DNA of 35,796 bases from an uncultured Nitrospira sp. (GTDB taxonomy: Bacteria > Nitrospirota > Nitrospiria > Nitrospirales > Nitrospiraceae), in the NCBI GenBank assembly GCA_902500705.1, contig CABVRR010000006.1, positions 17,944-53,739 on the forward strand, written 5' to 3'. Made by a program: the position numbers and the translations under genes. Numbering within the stretch: the first letter of the stretch is position 1; each line of letters begins with the position of its first letter. Below are positions 8,274 through 16,548 of the stretch, one piece after another. The notes under the pieces were generated by a model. That model was not told where the DNA came from. It saw nothing but the letters and a program-made list of their open reading frames with translations, and made no database searches.

Positions 8274-9062
8274 ATGGCATTGACTCAAACCTTTCAAGCT
8301 GTTCTACCGGAGCTGCAAGCATTTTTGGTGCTTATTTCGCGTATCGGGGGATTGGTGGCTGCGTTGCCTGTTCTGAGCGGTCGGGCGGTTCCCGTCAAAG
8401 TCAAAGCCGCCCTCATTCTTTCGTTGGGAGTCTTGTTGGCTCCGCTCATACGACTTCCGGTCGTTCCGTATGATCCGGTCGCCTTGACCGCCGGGCTTGT
8501 GGGTGAAATGACCATCGGGTTGACGATCGGATTGGCCGTACGGATGTTCTTCAGCGCGCTTGAAATCGCGGGAGAAATGATCGGTGTTCAGATGGGTTTC
8601 GGCGTGGTCCAACTGTTCGATCCGACGACGGCTCTGCATACCTCGATCATCGGTCAGTATTTTACGCTCCTCGCCTCACTCATTTTCTTGTCGCTGAACG
8701 GACACATGCTCCTGGTGGCCACCATTCTCTCAAGTTATGAGGCGATTCCAGCGTTCGGAGCTTCCGTTCCGGCAGGAATCGCCGACGATGTCCTGCGTCT
8801 TTCCAAGCATATGTTCATCGTCGCGATGAAATTGGCGGCGCCCGTACTGGTCTTTATTCTTCTGATCAATATTCTTCTGGCCTTTCTTGGGCGTGCGGTC
8901 GCGCAGATCAATGTGTTTGTGCTGAGCTTCCCCGTCACGATCGCCGGAGGCCTGGCCGTGCTGGGTTTGTCGACGCCGTTTATCGTGAACTTTTTAGTGA
9001 GTGAAATCGAACGATTGGAACTGACGATCCACCAACTCTTGAGCGCATTAGGACATGGCTGA
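8274..9062 (+). CDS. fliR: Flagellar export gate protein FliR
   Basis: FliR completes the export gate with FliP and FliQ and contacts FlhB. The 262-residue product is strongly hydrophobic with about six membrane segments. It carries the typical central motif GEMIGVQMGFGVVQLFDPTT (~99-118) and ends with the amphipathic helix EIERLELTIHQLLSALG. No convincing ribosome site precedes the ATG, so it may be coupled to fliQ. Its last eight bases overlap the start of flhB. Confidence 0.96.
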   Translation: MALTQTFQAVLPELQAFLVLISRIGGLVAALPVLSGRAVPVKVKAALILSLGVLLAPLIRLPVVPYDPVALTAGLVGEMTIGLTIGLAVRMFFSALEIAGEMIGVQMGFGVVQLFDPTTALHTSIIGQYFTLLASLIFLSLNGHMLLVATILSSYEAIPAFGASVPAGIADDVLRLSKHMFIVAMKLAAPVLVFILLINILLAFLGRAVAQINVFVLSFPVTIAGGLAVLGLSTPFIVNFLVSEIERLELTIHQLLSALGHG

Positions 9063-10131
9063 AGACAAGAGTAATAAGACAGAACCCGCAACCCCAAAAC
9101 GCAAAGAGGATGCGCGGAAAAAGGGACAGATCGCCGTCAGTCGCGATGTGTCGACCGCCGTTATTCTCTTGACCGGCGTCGGGCTGCTGGCGGCCATGTT
9201 GCCAGTCGGTCTTCAGAATATGACGGAGATGACCCGACACGGACTGACGCTTTCGTTCCCACTCGACTTTTATAAAGACATGTCGATCGAGCAGGTCTCT
9301 GCGGTCGTCATCCAAGCCGGGATGACGGTGATAACCATCTGTCTTCCGGTCGTAGCGGGCATTCTTGTGATGGGAGGCGGTGCGTTACTACTGCAAACCG
9401 GATTGTTGTGGCGGGCCGACGCGCTTGAACCGAAGGTCGAGCGCATCAGCATGATCAAAGGGTTTTCCCGATTGGCTTCGCTGCGGTCGGTGATGGAACT
9501 CGTCAAGGGTCTGCTCAAAATTGCGATTGTGACGGGTGTCGGTCTCTGGATTGCACGGTACGACATTCTCCAAATCCCTGGGTTGATCGAGTTCGATATG
9601 GGGAGCGTTCTGCAAACAACCGGACGGCTTTCCTTGAAAGTCGGACTGGCCGTTGCCGGAGCAATCGCGGCGCTGGCCGGCTTGGACTATGTGTATCAAC
9701 GGTATGAATGGGAACGAAGCCTGCGGATGTCGAAGGACGAGGTCAAGGAAGAGCACAAGGCGGCAGAAGGCGATCCGCTCATCAAAAGTCGTATACGCAC
9801 CATCCAGCGAGAGATGACGAAGAAGCGCATGATGGCTGCAGTCAAGACGGCGGATGTCGTGATCACCAATCCGACACACTTGGCCGTGGCACTGAAGTAC
9901 GACACGGCCACGATGGGGGCTCCTGTCGTGGTTGCCAAAGGAGCCGGCTTGATTGCCGAGCGTATCCGTGAACTGGCTCGACATCACGGGGTGCCGGTCG
10001 TCGAACATAAGCTGGTGGCCAGAACTCTCTTTAAACTCGTCGATATCGGCAAGGAGATTCCGAACGAGCTGTACCGCGCAGTGGCAGAAATTTTGGCGTT
10101 TGTGTATCGCGCTAGAGGCGTGACGTCATGA
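9055..10131 (+). CDS. flhB: Flagellar export switch protein FlhB
   Basis: FlhB is the gate protein that changes export from rod/hook to filament substrates after self-cleavage. The N-terminus has the charged EDKSNKTEPATPKRKEDARK signature. Four membrane segments lie between ~30 and ~210. The cytoplasmic domain contains the self-cleaving NPTH motif at residues 272-275, in the context VVITNPTHLAVALKYD. At 358 residues it is of normal length. It overlaps fliR by 8 bases, with AGGA of fliR serving as ribosome site. With NPTH intact, FliK-dependent switching is expected. Confidence 0.97.
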   Translation: MAEDKSNKTEPATPKRKEDARKKGQIAVSRDVSTAVILLTGVGLLAAMLPVGLQNMTEMTRHGLTLSFPLDFYKDMSIEQVSAVVIQAGMTVITICLPVVAGILVMGGGALLLQTGLLWRADALEPKVERISMIKGFSRLASLRSVMELVKGLLKIAIVTGVGLWIARYDILQIPGLIEFDMGSVLQTTGRLSLKVGLAVAGAIAALAGLDYVYQRYEWERSLRMSKDEVKEEHKAAEGDPLIKSRIRTIQREMTKKRMMAAVKTADVVITNPTHLAVALKYDTATMGAPVVVAKGAGLIAERIRELARHHGVPVVEHKLVARTLFKLVDIGKEIPNELYRAVAEILAFVYRARGVTS

Positions 10132-10154
10132 GCATGCGACGGGGATAAGGACGT

Positions 10155-12251
10155 ATGGCAACAGCAATAGAACCGGTCGAACGAAATCAATTGATCAAGC
10201 ATCCGGACGTCGTCATCTCCGTCGGAGTGGTCGCCATTATTATGGTGATGTTGTTGCCGTTGCCCAGGTTTGTGCTCGATTTGCTGTTGAGTTTCGACAT
10301 CACGCTATCGGTCATTATCCTGCTCGTCGGATTGCAAGTGCGGCGCCCCATCGAGTTCTCGGTATTTCCATCCATTCTGTTGATGATCACGTTATTCAGA
10401 TTGTCCCTCAATATCGCCTCCACGCGCCTGATTTTGCTGCACGGCAATGAAGGGGCGGGGGCGGCCGGTGAAGTCATTCGAGCCTTCGGGAACTTCATCG
10501 TCGGAGGCAATTACACGGTCGGCTTGGTGGTGTTCTCTATTCTCGTCATCATCAATTTCGTTGTGGTGACGAAAGGAGCCGGACGCGTGGCGGAGGTGGC
10601 GGCCCGTTTTACGTTGGATGCCATGCCTGGAAAGCAGATGAGCATCGATGCGGATCTGAATGCCGGGCTGATCAATGAAGCCGACGCACGCCGTCGGAGA
10701 CGAGAGATCGCAGAAGAGGCGGACTTTTACGGCTCCATGGACGGCGCCAGCAAATTTGTTCGAGGCGATGCGGTTGCCGCCGTCATTATCATTCTTGTCA
10801 ACATCATCGGGGGATTGGCAATCGGTATTCTGCAACAGGGCATGAGTCCGGCGTTGGCGGCTCAAACCTATACGATTCTGACGGTCGGTGAAGGGTTGGT
10901 GGCGCAGATTCCCGCGCTGATCGTGTCGACCGCTGCCGGTATCGTCGTGACTCGTGCGGCGTCGGAAACGGATTTAGGCGAGGAGATGACCCGACAGCTG
11001 CTGATGTCCTCCAAGCCGGTGGGCATTGCGGCAGGCATTCTGCTCGCACTTGGATTAGTGCCGGGACTCCCTCATCTGGCGTTCTTAGCGTTAGGGGGTG
11101 CCATCGCATGGATGGCCTATCATCTCTATCAACAGGAACAGGTTCAAGCGGCTCCGGTGCCTGCGCCCGTCGCCCCGAAGGTCGAAGAGGGGTTGACTCG
11201 AGTGATTCCGCTCGATCTCATGGAAGTACAAGTCGGATACGGATTAATCGGACTCGTCGAGGGCACGCAAGGCACCGCGCTCCTCGATCGGATCAAAGCG
11301 CTTCGTCGGCAATTTGCGGAATCGATGGGGTTTGTCGTGCCGCCGATTCATATCCGTGACAATCTTCAACTGCGTCCCAACGAATACGCCATTATTTTAA
11401 AAGGCGTGGAAGTGGCCAAGGCCGATGTTTTACCTGGACATCTGTTGGCGATCGATCCAGGTACCGGTCAGCGGGGATTAGTGCAGGGGATCCCGACCAA
11501 AGAACCAGCATTCGGGTTGCCGGCACTCTGGGTTCCTGATGATGCCAGAGAGCAGGCGCAAATGGCGGGATACACCGTGGTTGATGCGAGCTCGGCCATT
11601 GCCACGCATTTGTCCGAATTGATCAAGCGTCATGGTCACGAATTGCTGGGGCGGCAGGAAGTTCAAGCCCTGTTGGACGAAGTCGGGAAATCGCATCCGA
11701 AACTGGTGGAAGAGCTTATTCCTACGCTTGTGCCGCTTGGAACGGTTGTCAGGGTCCTTGGGAACTTACTCAAAGAAGGCATTCCGATCCGAGATCTCCG
11801 GTCGATCCTCGAAGCCATTTCAGACCAAGCCGCCAATACCAAGGATGCGGACGTCCTCACCGAGTATGCCAGGCAGGCATTGGCTCGGACCATTACCAAG
11901 CAGTATCAAGCACCGGACGGCAGTTTGCAGGTCATTACGCTGGACCCTCGACTGGATCGGTCACTGGCGGAACAAGCGGCAGCATTGCCGCCCGGAGCTA
12001 TCTTGAATCTCGATCCGACGTTTTCGCACAAGCTGTTAAGCAGTCTGAAGCAAGCCGCCGAGCGGGTGGCGGGTCGAGGACAGCAGCCGATCGTCCTGTG
12101 TTCACAGGCGGTGCGTCGTCATCTCCGTCGACACAGCGATCGCCTGTTACATTCCGTCCCCGTCATGGGATTGAACGAAGTAGATTCTTTCGTCCGTCTA
12201 CAGTCGTTGGATACGGTACGGATCGATTTAGAGTTGGCGCAGCCGTCGTAA
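10155..12251 (+). CDS. flhA: Flagellar export gate protein FlhA
   Basis: FlhA forms the nonameric ring through which proton-driven export works, and its cytoplasmic domain docks chaperone-substrate complexes. The 698-residue product has eight predicted membrane helices in the first ~330 residues, with the FHIPEP signature in the cytoplasmic loop (RFTLDAMPGKQMSIDADLNA, ~148-167). The C-terminal FlhA domain covers ~350-690 (RVIPLDLMEVQVGYGLIGLV onward). The ATG is preceded by AAGGA. flhF follows after 8 bases. Confidence 0.98.
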   Translation: MATAIEPVERNQLIKHPDVVISVGVVAIIMVMLLPLPRFVLDLLLSFDITLSVIILLVGLQVRRPIEFSVFPSILLMITLFRLSLNIASTRLILLHGNEGAGAAGEVIRAFGNFIVGGNYTVGLVVFSILVIINFVVVTKGAGRVAEVAARFTLDAMPGKQMSIDADLNAGLINEADARRRRREIAEEADFYGSMDGASKFVRGDAVAAVIIILVNIIGGLAIGILQQGMSPALAAQTYTILTVGEGLVAQIPALIVSTAAGIVVTRAASETDLGEEMTRQLLMSSKPVGIAAGILLALGLVPGLPHLAFLALGGAIAWMAYHLYQQEQVQAAPVPAPVAPKVEEGLTRVIPLDLMEVQVGYGLIGLVEGTQGTALLDRIKALRRQFAESMGFVVPPIHIRDNLQLRPNEYAIILKGVEVAKADVLPGHLLAIDPGTGQRGLVQGIPTKEPAFGLPALWVPDDAREQAQMAGYTVVDASSAIATHLSELIKRHGHELLGRQEVQALLDEVGKSHPKLVEELIPTLVPLGTVVRVLGNLLKEGIPIRDLRSILEAISDQAANTKDADVLTEYARQALARTITKQYQAPDGSLQVITLDPRLDRSLAEQAAALPPGAILNLDPTFSHKLLSSLKQAAERVAGRGQQPIVLCSQAVRRHLRRHSDRLLHSVPVMGLNEVDSFVRLQSLDTVRIDLELAQPS

Positions 12252-12259
12252 GGTAAGTC

Positions 12260-13606
12260 ATGAAGGTCAAAACATTTCACGCGCTCAGCATGCAGGATGC
12301 CCTGCGGACTATCAAAGAGGAACTGGGGCCGGATGCCATCATCTTATCGGCGAAAGAAGTGCGTGAGGGAGGGCGAATTCTCAAGGCCTTCAATCGACCG
12401 GTTCTGGAAGTGATGGCCGCATCCGATCAAGACACTCAACGCGTTCTTCATACGAAGGAAGCCGTGCCGCAAACATCGTTGCCCGTGAAACCATCCGATG
12501 CCGTGCCGGACGCTACGCAATCTACGGAGACGTTCCGTCAGACCTTGAGAGAGGTGCTCAAGCCTGCACGTCGCCCATCGACACCGGCTGCCGGTAAACG
12601 GGCGGTCTCGTTGAAATCATCTGCGGTGCCCGTGAAGCCGACTCGGACTCAGCATCTCCACAGGGTGATGCATGAATTGGGGAGTGTATTGGAAGACCTC
12701 TCGCAGACGAACAATCGGGCGATCGGAAGTCAGAGGTCATCCATGTTATTGCCCCTGCGGCACTCGCTTGTTGCGCAGGGAATGAATCCTTCTACCGTGG
12801 ATTTACTCCTGAACGAGGCGTGCCAGGCCGATCATACCGAGGCCCTGTGTGATCATGAGTCGATACGGCTTGCGCTGCAGCGTGCAATCACAAAGCGTGT
12901 GCGAACGAGCGGGTTGCTCCAGAGTAAGAAGGGATATCCCTCCGTCGGTCTCCTGATCGGACCCAGTGGGGCCGGGAAGACTGCGGCGGTGGCCAAACTG
13001 GCGTCACACTATCGCCTCGACCAGCAGAAATCAGTCGCCCTCGTGACCTTTGATACGCATCGGGACACTGCGGTCGAGCAGCTGCGTCGTTATGCCAAGC
13101 TCGTGGGAGTGCCGTTTGCGTGTGCCCTGTCGGCTCGACAGGTGTATGAGGGGCTTCGTCGCTATACGCAAGTCGACCTCGTGTTAATCGATATGCCTGG
13201 AATCGGGCCGAGTGACCTGGCGTTGGCCGACGAGTTACAGCGGTTTCTGCCGAAAGAGTCGGTCACGACACAACTAGTTTTTGCGGCTTCCACCAGAGAG
13301 CAGGAGCTCTGTCGGATTACAAACAGTCTTCATGATCTGCCTCGGCTATGCCTGCTGTTCACCAAGCTTGATGAGACAGAGTCGTTCGGTACCATTTTTG
13401 AGGTAGCGCATCAGACCGGTGTGCCGCTGTCCTATTGGAGTGTCGGACGACGAGTTCCCGGAGACATCGAGATCGCCTCACCGGAACATTTGGCGACGGT
13501 GCTGACTGCAGAGCGATCCGCCACATCGCAGAGGGTTCTCACTCGGTCGGTTCACTCATCAGAAGCCGCACCCACATTAATGGAAGCAGGAACTCATCAT
13601 GGATAA
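12260..13606 (+). CDS. flhF: SRP-type GTPase FlhF (flagellar placement)
   Basis: FlhF is an SRP-family GTPase that places polar flagella and works with FleN/FlhG. The 448-residue product has the conserved N-terminus (MKVKTFHALSMQDALRTIKE, then LGPDAIILSAKEV), a basic linker, an N-domain, and a GTPase domain at ~228-425. G1 reads GPSGAGKTAAVAKLA at ~234-248. The G2-like block is TFDTHRDTAVEQLRRYAKL, G3 is DMPG rather than the usual DTAG, G4 is TKLDE, and the closing loop is SVGRRVPGDIEIA. The AAGGTAAG site lies just upstream. The odd G3 keeps Asp and Gly, so activity is plausible. Confidence 0.93.
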   Translation: MKVKTFHALSMQDALRTIKEELGPDAIILSAKEVREGGRILKAFNRPVLEVMAASDQDTQRVLHTKEAVPQTSLPVKPSDAVPDATQSTETFRQTLREVLKPARRPSTPAAGKRAVSLKSSAVPVKPTRTQHLHRVMHELGSVLEDLSQTNNRAIGSQRSSMLLPLRHSLVAQGMNPSTVDLLLNEACQADHTEALCDHESIRLALQRAITKRVRTSGLLQSKKGYPSVGLLIGPSGAGKTAAVAKLASHYRLDQQKSVALVTFDTHRDTAVEQLRRYAKLVGVPFACALSARQVYEGLRRYTQVDLVLIDMPGIGPSDLALADELQRFLPKESVTTQLVFAASTREQELCRITNSLHDLPRLCLLFTKLDETESFGTIFEVAHQTGVPLSYWSVGRRVPGDIEIASPEHLATVLTAERSATSQRVLTRSVHSSEAAPTLMEAGTHHG

Positions 13607-13625
13607 TTTGATGGGAGGTCATGAT

Positions 13626-14495
13626 ATGTCGCTCAGCGCAAGAACGTCCGCTCCGATGTCGGAGGATCCGAGAATGGAGAGAGGACCGTCCACGCAGGTC
13701 ATCGCGGTTTCCAGCGGCAAAGGAGGAGTGGGCAAAACCAACGTCGTCGCGAATCTTGCCGTTACGCTGACAAAAATTGGAAAGCGAGTGCTGGTATTGG
13801 ATGCCGATCTCGGCCTGGGGAACCTCGATGTGTTGCTGGGGCTGCTCCCTCGGCACACGATCGAGGACGTATTGGTTGGCACCCATACGCTCGATGAGAT
13901 CGTGCTCAGAGGTCCGGCAGGGATTCATGTGCTCCCGGCAAGTTCCGGCGTTCCGCACCTCACGACACTGACGGACGCGCAACAGGTGATGATCCAGGAA
14001 CAGTTGGCAGCGCTTGCTTCAGAGATGGATGTGTTGTTGATCGACACGGGTGCGGGCATCTCGCCGAACGTCACGTTTTTCGCTTCAGCGGCAGATGAGA
14101 CGATCATCGTTGTCTCGCCGGAACCGACATCGCTCACGGATGCCTATGCACTGATCAAAGTTCTGGCCCGTCAGTATCGTGAGCGTCGGTTTAAAGTATT
14201 GGTGAATCAGGCTAAGAGTCCTCGTGAGGCCACCGAAGTGTTTGGAAAGTTGGATGTGGCGGTGGATCATTTTCTTCATGTTTCCGTCGAATTGATCGGG
14301 GTGATCCCGTATGACGACTATGTGCACTTGGCGGTCGTGCAACAGAAGGCGCTCGCTGAGTTGTTCCCCCAGGCTCCGGCGACTCAAGCCTTCATGCGGT
14401 TGGCACAACAGGTCATCCAGTGGCCGCGATCCGGTCTCCCGAAAAGTTCCGTCCAGCTTATTTGGCAACGAACAGCGACGCCGGCCGGTAACTGA
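13626..14495 (+). CDS. fleN: MinD-like ATPase FleN/FlhG (flagellar number regulator)
   Basis: This ParA/MinD-family ATPase limits flagellar number and antagonises FlhF and, in FleQ systems, the sigma-54 activator. It has a deviant Walker A (SSGKGGVGKTNVVANLAV, ~26-43), the LDADLGLGNLDVLLGL block, Walker B (VLLIDTGAGI) and the switch segment VSPEPTSLTDAYALIKVL. GGAGGT at 13614-13619 lies 6 bases before the ATG at 13626, giving 289 residues. An in-frame ATG at 13599 overlaps flhF but lacks such a site. The N-terminus lacks the DQAxxLR motif with which FlhG stimulates FlhF, so it resembles FleN more than the Bacillus type. Confidence 0.92.
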   Translation: MSLSARTSAPMSEDPRMERGPSTQVIAVSSGKGGVGKTNVVANLAVTLTKIGKRVLVLDADLGLGNLDVLLGLLPRHTIEDVLVGTHTLDEIVLRGPAGIHVLPASSGVPHLTTLTDAQQVMIQEQLAALASEMDVLLIDTGAGISPNVTFFASAADETIIVVSPEPTSLTDAYALIKVLARQYRERRFKVLVNQAKSPREATEVFGKLDVAVDHFLHVSVELIGVIPYDDYVHLAVVQQKALAELFPQAPATQAFMRLAQQVIQWPRSGLPKSSVQLIWQRTATPAGN

Positions 14496-14522
14496 CGCGC
14501 GACTGCATCATATGGAAGGATC

Positions 14523-15269
14523 ATGAGCAAAGCTTCAACACACGAACGGAAATCGTTTTCGAGTCAAGGTGCGAGACGCGAACAGTTGATCAAAGAGTTC
14601 GCGCATATTATTCGGGCGATGGCCCATCGACTGGCGTTTCGCCTCCCGGCGTACTTGGACGCGGAGGATCTGATTTCAGTCGGCACGATCGGACTGATGG
14701 ATGCCATGGATAAGTATGATCCAAGCAGGGAAGCAAAGTTTAAAACCTATGCGGAGTTTCGAATTCGTGGCGCCATGCTCGATGAGATTCGTTCGATGGA
14801 CTGGATCCCGCGATCCGTTCATGAACGAGTCGGGTTGCTTCAAAAAACGCACGTGACGCTCATGAGCCGTCTGGGCCGACCGCCGCAGGAGGAAGAGGTG
14901 GCGGCGGAACTGAAGATGTCCTTGGAAGAACTGGATGATTTCATCACACGGGCGAGAGGCGCGGTCATGATCAGTGTCGACGATTTGAGTCTCCATGAGC
15001 CGGACGGGCACAAAGTCGTCAAGATGTTGGCCGATACGCACACGCCCGATCCGCTGGCCTCATTGGTCAACGAACGTGAACGCGAATTGATCGGCGAAGC
15101 TATTCAGATGTTACCGGAAAAAGAACGACTCGTCTTGACGTTGTATTATTACGAAGAGCTCACGATGAAAGAGATCGGAGAGTTGTTGAAAGTTACAGAA
15201 TCGCGAGTGTGCCAAATTCATACCAAGTCCATCATCCGACTCAAGGCCCACTTACAATTGCCCAATTGA
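14523..15269 (+). CDS. fliA: Flagellar sigma factor FliA (sigma-28)
   Basis: FliA directs RNA polymerase to late flagellar promoters and is held inactive by FlgM. The 248-residue protein shows sigma region 2 at ~40-110 (DAEDLISVGTIGLMDAMDKY, FKTYAEFRIRGAMLDEIRSM), region 3 at ~115-175 (RLGRPPQEEEVAAEL) and region 4 at ~190-245 (LPEKERLVLTLYYYEELTMK, the helix-turn-helix TESRVCQIHTKSIIRLKA). A GGAAGGA site precedes the ATG. It is the last gene of the fliL operon and its stop lies inside a hairpin. Matching FliA-like promoters are seen upstream of five genes or operons in this window. Confidence 0.97.
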   Translation: MSKASTHERKSFSSQGARREQLIKEFAHIIRAMAHRLAFRLPAYLDAEDLISVGTIGLMDAMDKYDPSREAKFKTYAEFRIRGAMLDEIRSMDWIPRSVHERVGLLQKTHVTLMSRLGRPPQEEEVAAELKMSLEELDDFITRARGAVMISVDDLSLHEPDGHKVVKMLADTHTPDPLASLVNERERELIGEAIQMLPEKERLVLTLYYYEELTMKEIGELLKVTESRVCQIHTKSIIRLKAHLQLPN

Positions 15270-15298
15270 TCAATGAGGCCGATCGGCCGGATCAATTG
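15263..15298 (+). terminator. Hairpin spanning the fliA stop codon
   Basis: CAATTGATC at 15263-15271 is an exact inverted match of GATCAATTG at 15290-15298. The interior holds a second palindrome, GGCCGATCGGCC (15277-15288). The fliA TGA is inside the left arm. No T run follows beyond TTCG, so efficiency as an intrinsic terminator is uncertain. It could instead protect the 3' end of the transcript or be a protein-binding site ahead of the next promoter. Confidence 0.45.
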
Positions 15299-15349
15299 TT
15301 CGTTCATGTTGGTTGTGATGCCATTTGAGATGCTCCACAAGTACTCGCC

Positions 15350-15377
15350 TTCAGTTCCGTGTCTGATGAGCCGATAC
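15350..15377 (+). promoter_or_regulatory. Possible sigma-28 promoter for the GGDEF-like gene
   Basis: TTCAGTTC at 15350-15357, a 12-base spacer and GCCGATAC at 15370-15377 resemble TAAAGTTT-N11-GCCGATAA. The -10 matches 7 of 8 bases; the -35 only 5 of 8. Spacing equals that of the better flgM site. It lies inside the longest version of the downstream frame, so if real, translation starts further down, for example at 15477. Confidence 0.35.
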
Positions 15378-15476
15378 CATCCATGGGTGCTGCCTCGGCG
15401 ATGGTCCTGTGTGTCGAATTCAGATCCGACGCATTCAGCCGAAGTCACGATCGAGTCGCTAGTCTGGTCAGAATTC

Positions 15477-16352
15477 ATGTCAACCTTTCAACTATCCACG
15501 AAGACTCCACGCCGGAACACAGTGCGCTCTGGGTCTTTACGATCGCGAGAGCGATCCATCGTCTGGTGGTGCGCCTCAGTGCTGATGTGTGGCGTCAGCA
15601 TGGCATGGCTGGGGCTGACCGCGGTCGATTCGACGAACGTGACCGATGTCCTTTCCACGCGACTGGTTATCGGGTGGATGGGAATTGTGGTTGCTGCAGG
15701 ATTCGGTGCGGCAGGACTCTGGTATTGGTCGCCTCGCCCGAATCGCATACGGCGCGAGCCGGAAGCCGCCGTTTCTGCATATGATGGTGTGACGGGTTTG
15801 CCGACACGCCGGCTTTATCTGCTGTTGCTCGGTCACGCATTAAGCAGGGCTGAAGCCACCATGCGGAGGGTCGCGGTATTGGTCTGTGCCTTAGAACCGT
15901 TCAGTCCGCTGTCGACATCGTTGAGCATGTCGCAGATGACGCTCATCGTGAGAGTGCAAGCGGCTCGTATCAAGAGCGCATTGCGTTCGCATGATGTGGT
16001 GGCGCGCTTGGACGAGTACACCTTTGCCGTAATCGCCGATAATCTTGAATCAGCGGATGGGGCACGATTGATTGCCGAGAAAATCCAGCATGCCATGGCG
16101 CTCCCACTGTCGATCGAAGGCCATGAGTTGCTGATTGCCTGCCGGATCGGAGGAATCGTCGGGCCTCAACAGGGAACTCATGCAGATGCCCTGCTCGATG
16201 CTGCAACGGAAGTCCTCGAAGAAGGGGAACTCAGCGATGCGGGGAGCACGCTGATCGTGGTGGCTCCACAGCCAGGGGCAACAGAACACGACACAGGCGT
16301 CAGTGCATCCATTCCCAGTCCGCAGGAATCTTCTCTGGTTAGTCACCGCTAG
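15477..16352 (+). CDS. Membrane protein with degenerate GGDEF domain
   Basis: Two membrane helices (~28-50, ~63-84) are followed by a GGDEF-fold domain (~100-275) that begins with the family pattern DGVTGLPTRR. The signature GGDEF is replaced by DEYTF (179-183, context ARLDEYTFAVIAD). The metal-binding DLDxF is replaced by ALEPF (138-142), so diguanylate cyclase activity is unlikely. The I-site RxxD is retained as RSHD at 170-173, which would allow cyclic-di-GMP binding. Start: the frame is open from 15273, but ATG 15477 is preferred because of the possible promoter at 15350-15377; the ribosome site is weak. It sits between fliA and flgF, suggesting a flagellar role that remains inferred. Confidence 0.75.
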   Translation: MSTFQLSTKTPRRNTVRSGSLRSRERSIVWWCASVLMCGVSMAWLGLTAVDSTNVTDVLSTRLVIGWMGIVVAAGFGAAGLWYWSPRPNRIRREPEAAVSAYDGVTGLPTRRLYLLLLGHALSRAEATMRRVAVLVCALEPFSPLSTSLSMSQMTLIVRVQAARIKSALRSHDVVARLDEYTFAVIADNLESADGARLIAEKIQHAMALPLSIEGHELLIACRIGGIVGPQQGTHADALLDAATEVLEEGELSDAGSTLIVVAPQPGATEHDTGVSASIPSPQESSLVSHR

Positions 16353-16408
16353 GAAGAATCTTCACCTCAGTAGGCAGAATCCTCTCTTATGTCATGGCGG
16401 CTCGACCG

Positions 16409-16481
16409 GACACCGACTTGGTGTCTCATGTCGAATATCGATTCATCCCTGTATTTGATTGAGTTTCACCCCTGTGTGAAA
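16409..16481. promoter_or_regulatory. Inverted repeats upstream of the flgF promoter
   Basis: GACACC-gactt-GGTGTC occupies 16409-16425 and TTTCAC-ccctgt-GTGAAA occupies 16464-16481; a third, GTTCA-ACG-TGAAC, abuts the -24 box at 16490-16502. Relative to a start near 16530 the first is at about -121 to -105, suitable for an enhancer-binding activator. Arms are only 5-6 bp and differ from the repeat upstream of fliL, so any one may be chance. Confidence 0.3.
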
Positions 16482-16503
16482 TGATCGCTGTTCAACGTGA
16501 ACC

Positions 16504-16519
16504 TGGCACAAGGGTTGCT
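16504..16519 (+). promoter_or_regulatory. Sigma-54 promoter for flgF-flgG-flgA-flgH-flgI-flgJ
   Basis: TGGCACAAGGGTTGCT matches the -24/-12 consensus nearly base for base, with GG and GC 10 bases apart. Predicted start is near 16530. An AAGGAG ribosome site at 16535-16540 and the flgF ATG at 16549 follow directly. Confidence 0.8.
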
Positions 16520-16548
16520 GTCTCTCAAGAGCACAAGGAGCCGAACAT

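Noticed and set aside
16035-16042. Perfect FliA -10 box GCCGATAA inside the GGDEF-like gene
   Set aside because: No -35 box at 11-12 bases; it encodes Ala-Asp-Asn in a conserved part of the domain.
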